A DNA stretch of 64,000 nt, from contig OZ038379.1 of assembly GCA_964036045.1 (NCBI GenBank), positions 21,775,976 to 21,839,975 of the forward strand. Reading direction: 5' to 3'. The translations under genes and the position numbers were made by a program. This document shows positions 43,163 to 53,564 of the stretch, one piece after another. The DNA is from Eutreptiella sp. 'Long Island Sound 2002' (lineage: Eukaryota > Euglenozoa > Euglenophyceae > Eutreptiales > Eutreptiaceae). Each line of letters starts with the position of its first letter. Within the stretch, counting starts at the first letter, position 1. The notes beneath the pieces are model-generated. The model saw only the letters and a program-made list of their open reading frames with translations, did not search any database and had not been told where the DNA came from.

Positions 43163-44996
43163 ACCGGCTGGGTCCATGCGGGAAGGGCACGTAACTACGG
43201 ACCCGAGGAGCCTGACGGTACAGATGTCCCATGCCGCCCAGGATGTACCGATCACGACGAATATGGTAGTTTATGCGGAAGAAAAGATCGAGAACCACAC
43301 CATGCAGGGGCGAACCATGGGAAGCGCCGACGGACATGGTCGAGGTCATCCAGGCGGAAACCTGTGGGCGAAGGACCCCAACACGGGGATATGGACGGCC
43401 GATGGAGCAAATCCTTCCCGCATTCCAAACCCCATGGGTTCAGGCCCAACTGGACCGCACTCCATGGAGGAGAGGGATGTACGGGGAGTGTACTCACACC
43501 CCCCGGCCACAGGTGGTATCCGTCTCGGTGGAGTGGTGGCTGGAGACGTCGGAGACGCCATCAGGATTGACGACCTCAGGGGACTCAAAATCCCCTACTA
43601 CGATGGCAACCCCTCCAACCTGGATGACTTCATCCTGGACTGGGAGGACTTCGCCGAGGAGGTCGTCGGCGAGATGCGGGGAGCGCCGCGGGATAAGTGG
43701 GTATGCCGGACATTCCCACACCGGCTGGCGCAGGACCTGAAGGAGGAGCTGCGGGATCAGATCCGGGAAGGACTGATCAGGACGGAGCAGGCCTGCCTCC
43801 AGTGGTTGGAGGATGAGGAGCGGGTGGACGCTCCGAACCAGAAGCTGGAGGACTTGTGGTCCATCCCGCTGCCGCTGGACCGCGGTGAGTTGCGGGTCCG
43901 GGAGTGGAACCGGTATCTGCGGAAGTATCGCAGATGCCTCAAGCTGGTGGAAGACTGGAACGAGGCCAGTGAGATCCGCCACTTGCTGAAGGACGTCCTC
44001 CCCGGCAACTGGAAGAGGCGAGTGGAGGACGAGGAGAAGAAGCGCGCCAAGAAGCGGGTGGCGGTGAGGATCATGGCGGCGGAGGATACCCATGCGGGTA
44101 TCATGGAGTTCTTCAGGAGGAACCTGGGCGAGCCCAACCGGATGTTGGGACTGAAGAACGCCGTGTACTTGGAGGTATTCGGAGACTCCATGGGGCAAAG
44201 GTTGCTGCGCCTCAACAACGTGGAGTGGAGGCGCGGGGAGCCGCTGAGGATGCAAGTCATCTTCGCCCGCATGAGCCTGGACGAGATCGTGAAGTACATC
44301 ACGGTGGAGTTGAAGCTCAATGCGAAGAACGAGGCCCACGTGCAGGATGGACATGGTCATGGACAACGAGGCCAGCGAGAAGACCGCCATCATCGGGAGA
44401 TACAGGAGGACACGGCCAACTCCGCGGAGGATGGTAGTGGAAGTGGCCAAGACCACTGGACCGGGTCCCGGGAGGATCACGAGGAGGCCCATTTCTTCGC
44501 GTTTGTGGCGCACAACGTGAAGAACCATGGGCAGGATCGGTCCAGATGGAGCCAGCTGGGACCCAAGAAGAGCAGAGAGCCAAGGAGGATCGGGAACCCA
44601 CCGCTCTCGTTCCGAGAGTACAGGTCTCAGCACGACGGGTGCTGGGTCTGTTATGGCAAGGGAAACAACCATGCACACGACCATCGTCAGTGCAAGGTGT
44701 ACGAGGCGGACAAGAAGGCCTACTTCGCCGCCCACCCCGAGAAGAAGCCCAAGGAGCAGCGGATTTCCGATTGGAAAGCGAAGGGCGGAGACGGGGGAAA
44801 AGGCCAAGGCAAAGGCCAAGGAAAAGGCGGAGGAAGAGGCTATGGTGGTGGACCTGGCCAAGACCGACGAGTGAGGTCGATCGAGGAGGTTGCTGAGGAC
44901 ATGTTGAAGACGTTGGAGGAACTCAAAGCCCAGCAACGTGGTGGACAAAGTCCTGGCGGATCGCAGCCGGAAGGGGCTGCGGGAAGCCAAGTCTAG
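41886..44996 (+). CDS. gag: Element 2 gag, full length
   Basis: 1036 residues. The start codon lies in the LTR remnant; residues 1-28 are LTR-encoded and YGSRGL comes from the primer site. An internal ATG at 42192 is an alternative start. Charged N-terminal regions precede a coiled coil at about 294-358 (EKDIEELQAERDRYRENLEL...). The capsid-like domain spans about 564-808 (LKIPYYDGNPSNLDDFILDWEDF). A Cys/His zinc motif (CWVC...H...C) lies near 918, followed by a basic Gly/Lys-rich tail. It ends at UAG 44994-44996, in frame with pol. It shares layout but little sequence with element 1 gag. Confidence 0.9.
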   Translation: MQSLIRSKSAGVTGGRGTAGAGPGRDLLYGSRGLPAAPTYRRPGDLGPHEPCPSTPRVRIVDSVETTPEIGAIEEPRRSRAWRTPEVEARREVRHSGRGGRDMEDLVSMCERRCRKACNLRSAAEDSDEACHPGSSGGRAWRYRKRGSPKSAARDAGAMDTDPSPVRLWESEGHSEGYGTAYEPPSESEMSAPIARAHTAPEPALKHDAEGLERPARARRAPVPRHTGPETDAIGDTPMGDESEVPGTAGCAESGGKHAACHCEHVSFLMGKYPKMGMDAIVHRLDRLDNAKDGLEEDVAGILDDQSAAEKDIEELQAERDRYRENLELALEKQQRVVDSLLHLVEDMSGRLKRLEELQPLASGPELPAKPAAPELVERVKTLRSAMEKPMGGPAEAPYAPPRVDPGALPFVPMFSESTMLGDHTAPAGSMREGHVTTDPRSLTVQMSHAAQDVPITTNMVVYAEEKIENHTMQGRTMGSADGHGRGHPGGNLWAKDPNTGIWTADGANPSRIPNPMGSGPTGPHSMEERDVRGVYSHPPATGGIRLGGVVAGDVGDAIRIDDLRGLKIPYYDGNPSNLDDFILDWEDFAEEVVGEMRGAPRDKWVCRTFPHRLAQDLKEELRDQIREGLIRTEQACLQWLEDEERVDAPNQKLEDLWSIPLPLDRGELRVREWNRYLRKYRRCLKLVEDWNEASEIRHLLKDVLPGNWKRRVEDEEKKRAKKRVAVRIMAAEDTHAGIMEFFRRNLGEPNRMLGLKNAVYLEVFGDSMGQRLLRLNNVEWRRGEPLRMQVIFARMSLDEIVKYITVELKLNAKNEAHVQDGHGHGQRGQREDRHHREIQEDTANSAEDGSGSGQDHWTGSREDHEEAHFFAFVAHNVKNHGQDRSRWSQLGPKKSREPRRIGNPPLSFREYRSQHDGCWVCYGKGNNHAHDHRQCKVYEADKKAYFAAHPEKKPKEQRISDWKAKGGDGGKGQGKGQGKGGGRGYGGGPGQDRRVRSIEEVAEDMLKTLEELKAQQRGGQSPGGSQPEGAAGSQV
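41972..41984 (+). promoter_or_regulatory. Element 2 primer binding site, copy 2
   Basis: Second TGGTAGCAGAGGC, 6347 bp downstream of the first, behind the partial LTR. An RNA starting in the 5' LTR would carry two primer binding sites. Confidence 0.85.
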
Positions 44997-45038
44997 AGGA
45001 GCCCCCACGGGAGTGGGACCTCGGAGGTCTCTCCTCCG
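44994..45038 (+). promoter_or_regulatory. Predicted UAG readthrough signal between gag and pol (element 2)
   Basis: The context is GTC TAG AGG AGC, similar to GCC TAG GGG AGC in element 1. Two hairpins follow: CCCAC/GTGGG with a 4-base loop (45004-45017), and CGGAGG/CCTCCG with a 5-base loop (45022-45038). The first stem starts 7 bases after the stop. The pol frame is the same as gag and open immediately after the stop. Confidence 0.7.
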
Positions 45039-48000
45039 AAAATCAGTGGAATCCCAGAGAAAGCGAAGGCACAGCGGGTGCCGAACAAGGCTCCAGAAGA
45101 GCCAAAACCACTGAGTTTCGCCACTCCCAACCCCTGGAGCGCCCTGCCAAGGGAAGTACATGTGGGTACGGGACATGGCAAGAAGGAAGGAGCGACCACG
45201 GAGAGCCCCGTGGATGGGCAGGACCAACCCAAGATCTACACCATTCGTGACCATACCCTTGAAGTCCTGATGCACCCGGACGTGCTAGAGTTGCATGCCG
45301 TGAGAGTCGTCCATACACCTCATGGCGACGAGTGGCAGTTGCACTTGAAAGTGCGAGTACGGTGCGGACGAGAGGAGAAGGTGGTGGATGTGTTAGTGGA
45401 TACGGGTGCCCAGGTGAGCCTGGTCCGGAGAGGGTTGTTCAAGGAGGAACTCCTGCAGCCCAGCCGGAGACCGGTCCGCCTGAAGGTCGCCAACGGAGAG
45501 ATTATGGGTGGCGGCACCCATGAGGCCACCATCAGTATGGAATTCTGGGAGCATGAGCGCTTGAACCGCCCTGATCAGGCGAAGAGAAGCACTCTATCCG
45601 GGAACTTCTATGTGGCCGACATTACCGATTGGGATATGATCACGGGGTATGACTTCATGGTGGCAAACGCCATTCGAGCCCTTCCCCATCGTGCAACGCT
45701 GGTCCGGGAGGATGATGAATGCCTCACATGGCTGTCCACGGACTATGCATGCGGATCATCCCAATGGAATGCTGAGGAAGAGGATCGGATCGTCCGAGCG
45801 ATGCAAGCTGTGGGTGCCAGGTCCAGAGGAGACCGCGGAGTTCAGCTCACGGAGTATGGAATGGCGCCGCAGGTGTACGACAGGATGATCCAGACGCTGG
45901 GAGCCGAAGCGCCCGAGACGGACGTCTTCGCTTCCCGGGATGCCCCACTTCTGCGGAAGTGTAGGAGGCATTGGCATCGAGGAGACTCAGCCTGGCACAG
46001 GCATTGGGGTTTGAAGGAGTGGGGACCCATGTATTGGCATGGCTCCCTGGACAATACCAGACGTACGGTGGAGAAGATCATCGCGGATAGGGCGAAGGGG
46101 ATCCTGGTCATAACCGGCATAGGATCCACCCCATGTCCGCTGGAGGGTCTCAAGTCGACGGTGGACTCTATCACCCTGAACGAGATGTCATTCGGGCTAG
46201 AGGAGGAGCTGTTCATCGACGCCGAGGGTGTATCAATGCCCTCCCCGGGTCAAGCGTGGGGTACTAAGGCTTTCCTGGTGGATGGGGCGCAAGCCCGGCC
46301 CACGGGTGATGAAGCACTCATCCGTAGGGTGGAGGCGGTGCCCATGAAGGTCATGTTTGAGCCCAAGGAGGGGACGGATCAGCCAGTGGATGGCATTGAC
46401 ATCCTGTCCCACTCCGAGATCGACGACGTTGTCAACTACATGCGGATGGGGATGCACGACCGTGTGGCAGCCAAGAAGAGGCGGACCGTGGTCACATCTC
46501 CGCATTGGTGGGATGACAAGATGTTGGTCACCGGCAAGTACGAGAAGGATGAGTTCGTGGCGAAGGTCATGGATCACATCGCGGACCAATACGATGGTCC
46601 GGTTGGGTCGGACCCACCAACGTGGGGTTTTCCAAGAGTGGGAACCGGTAGCGACGAGCACCAGCCCGAGGCCGCAAATTTTCGAAGATTATCGGTGGGA
46701 AGCGCGCCCCACGACGATGAAGACGGCATATCGGACGAGGAGAAGTCGGACTCGGACCCAGAAGAGGCCTATACCGCAGTGCGGTCGGTTGTATCGATAC
46801 CGAAGCAAGCGGCTGAAGAGGCCCAGGAGAACCCGAAGGTCGCCGAGCTGAAGGAGAGGCTGATCAAAGCCTATCCGCGGCTATTCAGTGGCGTCGCCAA
46901 CAAGAACCCTCCAGATCGTGGGAGGTTTGGCACAGCGAGGATCAAGCTGAAGCCGAACCCCAAGATCTATCGTCATCGGGAGTACCAACTTCAGGGCGAT
47001 CGGGCCGAGGCCATGAAGAAGCTGTTGGCCGAGTTCATTGAGCGGGGATGGATCGAACCCTCCGACAGTGAGTGGGCCAGCCCAGCCTTCATCGTGCCCA
47101 AGAAGGAGAAGGGCGAGTGGAGGTTGGTGGTTGATTACAGAGGTTTGAACGAGCAGACTGAGCACGACTCGTACTCGCTTCCCCTGATCGACTCCATCCT
47201 CCAAAAACAACAGAAAAAGCGGATTTTCACGGTGTTGGACCTGAAACACGGTTATCACCAGATGCCGCTACACCCGGACTCCAGGCCCTGCACAGCGATG
47301 TCGACGCCGCTGGGGCCCATGCAGTGGAAAGTGGTGCCTATGGGCGCCAAGAATGGCAACGCCGCTTTCCAGCGCATGATGGAGGACCTACTCGGTCCTG
47401 TCCGGGACTGTGCCGATCCCTTCGTCGATGACATCATCATCGGGTCCGGCACGGAGAACATGACTGAGGACGAGCTCATCGACGCGCATGCGAAGGATCT
47501 GCGCCAAGTGCTCAGCGAGTTGGACAAGCACAACATGGTGTGCAAGCCCACCAAAGCCTCACTCTTCGTGAAGGAAGTGGAGTTCGCGGGTCGCGTGGTT
47601 GGTCACGGGCAACGCCGTCCCATGCCTGGGAAGCTGGCGTCCCTGCACCACTGGGAGAAACCCCAAACCATCAGCGAACTCCGGTCCTTCATGGGGTTCT
47701 GCAACTACTATTCGGGCTATGTCCGGATGTATGCAGAACTGTCGGGGCCGCTGCACAAGATGCTGCAAGTGGGCAAGTTCGATGGCCGGAAGGGGAGCAA
47801 GAAGAAGCTTGCCTGGACCCCTGAGGCTGAGGATGCGTTCAACAGCCTGAAGGAGCGACTCCTGGGGCAGTTGGGGCTGTTCCTGGTGGACCCGGACAAG
47901 GGATTCGTGCTACGGACAGACGCCTCGGACTATGCCGTGGGGGCAGTCCTCGAGCAAGTCCGGGATGACGGGACTCATGTTCCCGTGGCGTTTTGGAGCA

Positions 48001-50063
48001 GGATCCTGGCCGAGGGCCAACGCCGAACATGGACCGCGAGGGAGAAGGAGACATACGCCATTGTATGTGCGCTCAGGAAGTGGTCTGGCCACATCGGACT
48101 GGAGCCGGTGGTGGTTTGCACGGACCACCAGTCCCTACAGAGCTGGCACAAGGAGCATGTCGACACCCCCTCAGGACCAGCGGCAAGGAGGGCCCGATGG
48201 CACGAGACGTTCGCCAAGTTCGACCTCAGCGTCGTGTACGTCCCTAGAAAGGACAACACTGTGGCAGATTGCCTCAGTCGATGGGCCTACCCCGCGGGCA
48301 AGGCGTGGATGGACATATCCAGCCATGGCGACGCCGAGGAGACCGAGGAGGCCAAGCGCATAATCGAGATGGAGAAGGTCATGGAGCAAGAGGGGGTCAA
48401 GTGTTTTGTGGTGATGGCAAATTGTATGGACCTGGCCAAGTTCCGGGGCGCCCGCGTCCAAGCTATTCGAGAGGAAACCCTCGAGCAATGGATGGTGGCC
48501 CCTGTAGAGCTAGTCAGGTCGGTGCTCACAGAGGACTGGTCGGATGACTACGCTGCATCCGAGCACTGGAGCAAGTACTGGAATGCCGTGAGCGCCCCGT
48601 CGGACGACGAATGGCCCGAGGGCTTGACCGAGGATGGGGACAAGTTGTTCCTCAAGGACAAGCTGCTGGTGCCCGAGAACCGAGTGGAGGAGCTCATTGA
48701 CCATTGGCACAACGCCCAGCTCATGCACCCTGGCCGAGACAAGATGCAGCAGGACCTGGGGTGGCGTTTCAAGTTCCCTCCGGGGTACTACGCCATCCTG
48801 GATAGGTACTGCAGCGACTGTGCCGTGTGTCGGGCCACGAAGAGCCCTAACCACTCCACAGCGGGTAACCCGGTGTATACGGCTATACCGGAGGCCCCTA
48901 TGCGGTCCGTAGCCATGGATGTATTCACCATGCCTGAGGTCACCGTGGAAGGAGAGACCTACGACTGTGTCATCCTGGCGGTGGATAGGCACAGTGGGTA
49001 TATCGTGGCGGTCCCTGGCAAGAAGTCCAAGAAGAAGGACAAGAAGGACAAGCATGGAGTGGGGCTGCAGGCCAAGACCGTCGCTAATGCCATGATCAGG
49101 CATTGGCTGACGATTTTTGATGTCCCGGCTGTCATCTGCAGCGATCGGGGCAGTCAATTCGTGGGGACGTGGTTCAAGACGATGTGCAAGCACATGGGGA
49201 CTCGGCACGCCAAGACCGTGGCATACCACAGCCGGTCGAATGGCTGGGCTGAGGTGGCCGGGCGGCAGATGTTCGAGAAGTTCCGCCAATTGCACATCGA
49301 CGAACCGGGCCGGAATTGGTACAATTCGCTGTGGAGGTTACTCCAAGCGTATCACGACCTTCCGGGGCCCACTGGACTGTCGCCCCATCGCATCCTGTTC
49401 CTACGGGATCGAGTGTCACGCACTCTCCCGTGGTTGAACCATGGCAAAGTGGCCCGGGATGCGAACGCCATGATGGCTGAGGCGGACGACACGGCGGCCA
49501 AGGTGTGCAAGGCACTTCAGGACGAGCACGACAAGAGGGCCAAGTACTTCAAGCAGGGAAAGGTCCAGAAGTATGCTCTCCAAGACACCGTGTGGGTGGA
49601 GCGGCACCACAAGGATGTCCTGTCCAGACATCGGCAGGCATCTTGGTATGTGCCGGGGGTAATCGTGCGGAAGGTCGGGCAGGATGTGTATGCGGTTCGT
49701 GTGGGGGATAACAAGATCGTGGACCGCGACCATACCCAGCTTCGTCCCCGAGCACCAGACCCCAGCGGACGTCCCGTCACCTTCGAGTTCACGGCCGGCG
49801 ATGTGGACTCGGACGACGAACGTGAGGACGACGACTTCACCGCGGAGAAGATCCTGGCGGACAAGCCGGACCCGGGAACGCCTGGGGGTAGGCTTTATAA
49901 AGTCCACTGGAAGGGATTCGCCGCATCCAGGGATTCGTGGGAACCTCCGAGCAGTTTCGTGCCGAGGTATACCACGGTCTGGATGGACTACCTAAAGAAA
50001 AAGAATATTTCTTTGGATGTCAAGGACGTGTTGGTCCATTTGGTTGCTGCTGTAGCACCGTAA
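44997..50063 (+). CDS. pol: Element 2 pol polyprotein
   Basis: Residues are counted from 45078. The protease has a canonical DTG at 108-110. A segment at about 278-403 is homologous to the methyltransferase-like domain of element 1 (TDVFASR...W...TKAFLVDG), but its NPPF motif has become HGSL. RT has motif A Asp721 and FVDD at 782-785. RNase H has D948, E991, D1016 and D1064. The integrase zinc site uses H1209/H1217 and C1245/C1248, with catalytic D1281, D1356 and E1392. The chromodomain lies at about 1588-1640 (LYKVHWKGFAASRDSWEPPS). It ends at TAA. No frameshift or stop interrupts it, so the enzyme set looks functional apart from the methyltransferase-like part. Confidence 0.94.
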   Translation, partial: RSPHGSGTSEVSPPKISGIPEKAKAQRVPNKAPEEPKPLSFATPNPWSALPREVHVGTGHGKKEGATTESPVDGQDQPKIYTIRDHTLEVLMHPDVLELHAVRVVHTPHGDEWQLHLKVRVRCGREEKVVDVLVDTGAQVSLVRRGLFKEELLQPSRRPVRLKVANGEIMGGGTHEATISMEFWEHERLNRPDQAKRSTLSGNFYVADITDWDMITGYDFMVANAIRALPHRATLVREDDECLTWLSTDYACGSSQWNAEEEDRIVRAMQAVGARSRGDRGVQLTEYGMAPQVYDRMIQTLGAEAPETDVFASRDAPLLRKCRRHWHRGDSAWHRHWGLKEWGPMYWHGSLDNTRRTVEKIIADRAKGILVITGIGSTPCPLEGLKSTVDSITLNEMSFGLEEELFIDAEGVSMPSPGQAWGTKAFLVDGAQARPTGDEALIRRVEAVPMKVMFEPKEGTDQPVDGIDILSHSEIDDVVNYMRMGMHDRVAAKKRRTVVTSPHWWDDKMLVTGKYEKDEFVAKVMDHIADQYDGPVGSDPPTWGFPRVGTGSDEHQPEAANFRRLSVGSAPHDDEDGISDEEKSDSDPEEAYTAVRSVVSIPKQAAEEAQENPKVAELKERLIKAYPRLFSGVANKNPPDRGRFGTARIKLKPNPKIYRHREYQLQGDRAEAMKKLLAEFIERGWIEPSDSEWASPAFIVPKKEKGEWRLVVDYRGLNEQTEHDSYSLPLIDSILQKQQKKRIFTVLDLKHGYHQMPLHPDSRPCTAMSTPLGPMQWKVVPMGAKNGNAAFQRMMEDLLGPVRDCADPFVDDIIIGSGTENMTEDELIDAHAKDLRQVLSELDKHNMVCKPTKASLFVKEVEFAGRVVGHGQRRPMPGKLASLHHWEKPQTISELRSFMGFCNYYSGYVRMYAELSGPLHKMLQVGKFDGRKGSKKKLAWTPEAEDAFNSLKERLLGQLGLFLVDPDKGFVLRTDASDYAVGAVLEQVRDDGTHVPVAFWSRILAEGQRRTWTAREKETYAIVCALRKWSGHIGLEPVVVCTDHQSLQSWHKEHVDTPSGPAARRARWHETFAKFDLSVVYVPRKDNTVADCLSRWAYPAGKAWMDISSHGDAEETEEAKRIIEMEKVMEQEGVKCFVVMANCMDLAKFRGARVQAIREETLEQWMVAPVELVRSVLTEDWSDDYAASEHWSKYWNAVSAPSDDEWPEGLTEDGDKLFLKDKLLVPENRVEELIDHWHNAQLMHPGRDKMQQDLGWRFKFPPGYYAILDRYCSDCAVCRATKSPNHSTAGNPVYTAIPEAPMRSVAMDVFTMPEVTVEGETYDCVILAVDRHSGYIVAVPGKKSKKKDKKDKHGVGLQAKTVANAMIRHWLTIFDVPAVICSDRGSQFVGTWFKTMCKHMGTRHAKTVAYHSRSNGWAEVAGRQMFEKFRQLHIDEPGRNWYNSLWRLLQAYHDLPGPTGLSPHRILFLRDRVSRTLPWLNHGKVARDANAMMAEADDTAAKVCKALQDEHDKRAKYFKQGKVQKYALQDTVWVERHHKDVLSRHRQASWYVPGVIVRKVGQDVYAVRVGDNKIVDRDHTQLRPRAPDPSGRPVTFEFTAGDVDSDDEREDDDFTAEKILADKPDPGTPGGRLYKVHWKGFAASRDSWEPPSSFVPRYTTVWMDYLKKKNISLDVKDVLVHLVAAVAP

Positions 50064-50444
50064 TGGATCCCCCCTTGGCATTTTGTTTGTTTCTGTGATT
50101 GAGGAGACGGGTGAGGGCGTTCATCTGGGGATTTTTCGGCCTTGATTGGCCATGTACCCCCTTCACTCGATCTCCACATATATATTTCATTGTGGTATAC
50201 TTATTTAGGTCGACCGACGATGTTTCTCTATCTTTGATCCCCTTGGTCCATGTTGTAGATCAAGAGGAGACCGGATATGGCGTAGGGCGCTGAGTATCAG
50301 TGTCCTCACCCCTCCCTTGGGGCATGGGGGACGCCTACGGCGTGAGTGGGGCCTCCATGTGTCCTTGGGACATGGGGGGGGGTTGGAGCCCGTTGGGGTC
50401 CTCCCGTCCTCTCTTCAATGACTTCCGAGCGCCAACAACGCTCT
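50064..50444 (+). other. Element 2 3' untranslated region
   Basis: About 380 bp with no ORF, ending at the polypurine tract. It contains GGGACATGGGGGGGGGTTGG-like G-rich segments near 50367-50387. Confidence 0.75.
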
Positions 50445-50455
50445 GAGAAGGGGGG
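50445..50455 (+). promoter_or_regulatory. Element 2 polypurine tract
   Basis: GAGAAGGGGGG directly before the 3' LTR (TGAAGCC). Confidence 0.88.
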
Positions 50456-52821
50456 TGAAGCCGGTTCGGACCCCCGTGGCCATCTTGGGGTCACTTGGGG
50501 TGTGTATCTATGTGCCGGCAAGCCGCCATTGGCTGATATCATACTCTCCCATCCACCTGACCTAACCCGATGTGATAGTGTGATAGGTTTGGCCATTCCG
50601 GCTACGAGCGGCCATATTCAGTACCGGGGCGCCGCCAGCTGAGATTTATATATCAGAATATCAGGAATCAACAGGGTTTTATTATCATGATGTTTCCGTA
50701 ATTTTTAAGCCTTTCGTTCTGATGGTCAATGTATCGGCGACCGTCAGTTGGCTCGCGATTTTGCGTTAACCGATTGGTTAACTGTTATTTCCAGATATTT
50801 TGGCGGATACTCCGTTGAAGGGTCAGATTTCATCAGCAAAGGGTTCGTTGCTTCCGCAATTTTCTAAATAAGCACTCAAAATTTTAATCTGAATTTTTCG
50901 CGATGTCGAAATCGAATTTTCGACTTCGACATCGCCGCACTTGATTTGGTCTTCTTCGAGTGGTCATACTCTTTTCCCTATGCCCGAATCAGGTTTCCCT
51001 TATACTTGCCACCCATTTGACTTGGAGATATAAGGGAAACAAAAGTGAATCGTGGGACCACTTTGAAGGGCCATATCTACGAGCGAGTGTGAGGAAAGAG
51101 AATAAGGAAAGTTGCGTTGCAAGCGCCTTGGTCTCAACTTAATTTAGGAAGCATCAAACGCCTTTGGTGTGTACACATGTCCGGTGTAGCAAGGGATAAG
51201 GGTCAAGAGGGTATAAAGTGATATATAACTCTTGGACCATGCAACCGAATATTTTATTGCGACTTTCGAGTGTACCGCATGAGTGTTGGGGTTGCATAGA
51301 TACTTTCCTTGGGTTCCCACGTATTTTTAACGTGAAGTTATGTCCATGGAGGGGCATGGCATACCATGGTGGGAGCCACTATTTGAGGGTATGTGTTATA
51401 TGCATGGTATATGTCTTGATATGCTCACGCCCATGTTATATATCTTCGTGTGGCCGAAGAGATGGGGAGCCATACGTGACAAGGGTTTTGCCCATGTCCC
51501 AATTGTGGAATTCAAAGCGCTAGACTAAGTCTACCGCATATGTATTGCTCATGGTATGTTTGAGAAAGAGATCCATGAGTGCACTCCCATTTTCATGGGG
51601 CATGTAGATATGAGTGGCGAAGGTATCTCCATGCGCCCGATTGGGGATCCAAGTGGGGGAATTGTTCGCAAATGGTTCCAATCATTTGTGTATTGAACCA
51701 TGAGCGGATATCATGGGTGAGCATAGAGATATACTATCATGACAACTTTGTATTTGGACATATTTTCATGTTTTTGACCTCAATTTTTGCTCATTTTTGC
51801 ATTTTGTGTACTTACCTGGTCGGCAAACAGCAAGAAGCCTATGGAGAGTCGAACCATGGTATGTTGTTCATATGTTGGCATATACTTTGGAGTTCAACAC
51901 CACCATATGCCGGATCACGTACTCCATTTGGCTTGGCGCACGAAGGATTTCAAGAATTGGTCTCAAGATCATGGGCTGACTTGGGCAGTGCGTGGCGCCC
52001 ATATCCGAAGGGGTTTCGAGGGTAAAGTGGGGATGTACATGGGCATTTGCCTTTGGTCTCTATCCTCCATGAATAGTAGACTCCGATTCCATGCATGCTT
52101 TGAGCCTTCGGATAAGTGGTAACTTCAATTTTGAGCATATATTTGATATATGGCCAATGTGGTGTGAATTGGCAGTTTTTTGGCATGTTATGAGTTCAAA
52201 CTCATGGGGCATATCTCCAAGCCCATTCGACTCCAAGTCCAACCAAGGTTATGTCAGGGTAGGGCATGGTCCTGAGTGTCACTCTAGGCCATGACACGCC
52301 ACCTCCCCTATTGGGCTAGGATTTATAGGCTTGGGAGTGAACACATTTTTGGGGTTTGTGTAGTGACTTGTGACACATGGCATTCAGCCATCTCATTTGA
52401 CCTGGTTCAGGGCAATATGTTGGTGAGTCAAGGGAAGGTCTTGAGTCCAGGGAATGAGGGGTTTATGGCTGGGAATGTGTATGTTTACCTCGTTCCCCAA
52501 CTTTGCTTTATTTGTGTTCATATGCCAATTTCAGGGCTTTCCTCTTTGGTGCAATTCTTGTACATGCCCGCCATCGTGAGACGACCGGTGTGCTGAACGG
52601 AAGCCCGCAGCCTGATTTGGATTGTGAATTGGGCTATTGCTGTACTTGTGGGATCTGGTTGCTGTTCAGGGTTGAAGGAGGATTACATTTTCTATATTTT
52701 TGGATTTGGGACCCTGGACTTTGAGGATTTTGAGAAATGCAATCGTTGATCCGGAGTAAATCAGCAGGGGTAACAGGCGGAAGGGGCACAGCGGGGGCCG
52801 GTCCTGGTAGGGACCTTCTTT
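50456..52821 (+). repeat. Element 2 3' LTR
   Basis: 2366 bp, matching 33256-35623 with about 15 scattered substitutions and a 2-base indel near 51233. It is followed by ACAAT. The TATA-like box and the 11-bp inverted repeat (50901-50935) are conserved, although the spacer differs. Confidence 0.93.
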
Positions 52822-52826
52822 ACAAT

Positions 52827-53564
52827 ATGGCAAAATGTAGTGAATGTTTTCAAAAATGTTTGCTTTGGTGGTATACTGGCAATAGTGATTCGGTTGCTTC
52901 CTTTGTCAAAAGGTGGCATTTGGGCAGTTATCAAGATAGCGTGAGTGGCCAAATCTATGAAAGTGGAATTGTGAGCTTCAATTAATGCCGATGATTGCAA
53001 ATCGGTAATGTTTCATAGTAAATGTAAAAGGTTTCAAATGTTCTAATTGCAATACTCAAATTTGGATTATAGCTGTAGAAAGGGCTGTCAGAGTGGGGTC
53101 CCGAGGCACCACAGGATTAGGGTCGTGCTATCTCGTGTGACATCTTGAAACAAGAAAAGCAAAAGTCTTTGATGGTGAATTTGTAATTTTTCTACGGGAT
53201 GAAAAGAAATTTATTTGTTGGAACTCTGGTGTTTATGATGCGCCAGTGCGCCAGTGCGCCAGTGCTCCACCACCTGGGCCTTTGCATGGTACTGAGGCAA
53301 CGGCCCGACGAAACCGAGAAGGGACGGTTGCAACCCTCCTACGCAGGCAGTTGGCGGCACCGAACGCCCACGAGGATGGCAATAACCTGACCACCAATGC
53401 CTACCGCAACAAAGTGTGTACCAATCCTTGGAGGTTGTGCAACTCGCGAGTGCCGGTTGACTGCTCCAAGAATTTGTGTGCCACTTGTTACCGTGGGCTT
53501 GGGGTGGCCCTGTTGGTAGTTTCCAACGCGCTGGGTGTTGGTCATGCAATGCCAGATTGCTTGA
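52827..53564. other. Host DNA, no gene recognised
   Basis: Contains a short triplicated GCGCCAGT motif near 53239-53265. Frames at 53246-53692 (plus) and 53211-53600 (minus) overlap each other and match nothing that I know. Confidence 0.4.

Larger units (their letters stand above)
33256..52821 (+). mobile_element. Element 2: giant Ty3/gypsy element with captured internal sequence
   Basis: The element spans 19,566 bp. LTRs of 2368 and 2366 bp lie at 33256-35623 and 50456-52821, with target duplication ACAAT at 33251-33255 and 52822-52826. The LTRs begin TGAAGCCGG but end CTTCTTT rather than CA; the end could be shifted by one base with a 4-bp duplication. Roughly 15 differences separate the LTRs by eye. 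The internal order is primer site, gag fragment (to 36815), 4963 bp of unrelated GC-rich sequence, the last 192 bp of the LTR again, a second primer site, full gag, UAG, pol, polypurine tract. The complete set of coding domains lies in the 3' half. Confidence 0.93.

Noticed and set aside
43494-45275. 593-codon minus-strand ORF opposite element 2 gag/pol
   Set aside because: Shadow of the gag and pol codons, which carry recognisable domains.
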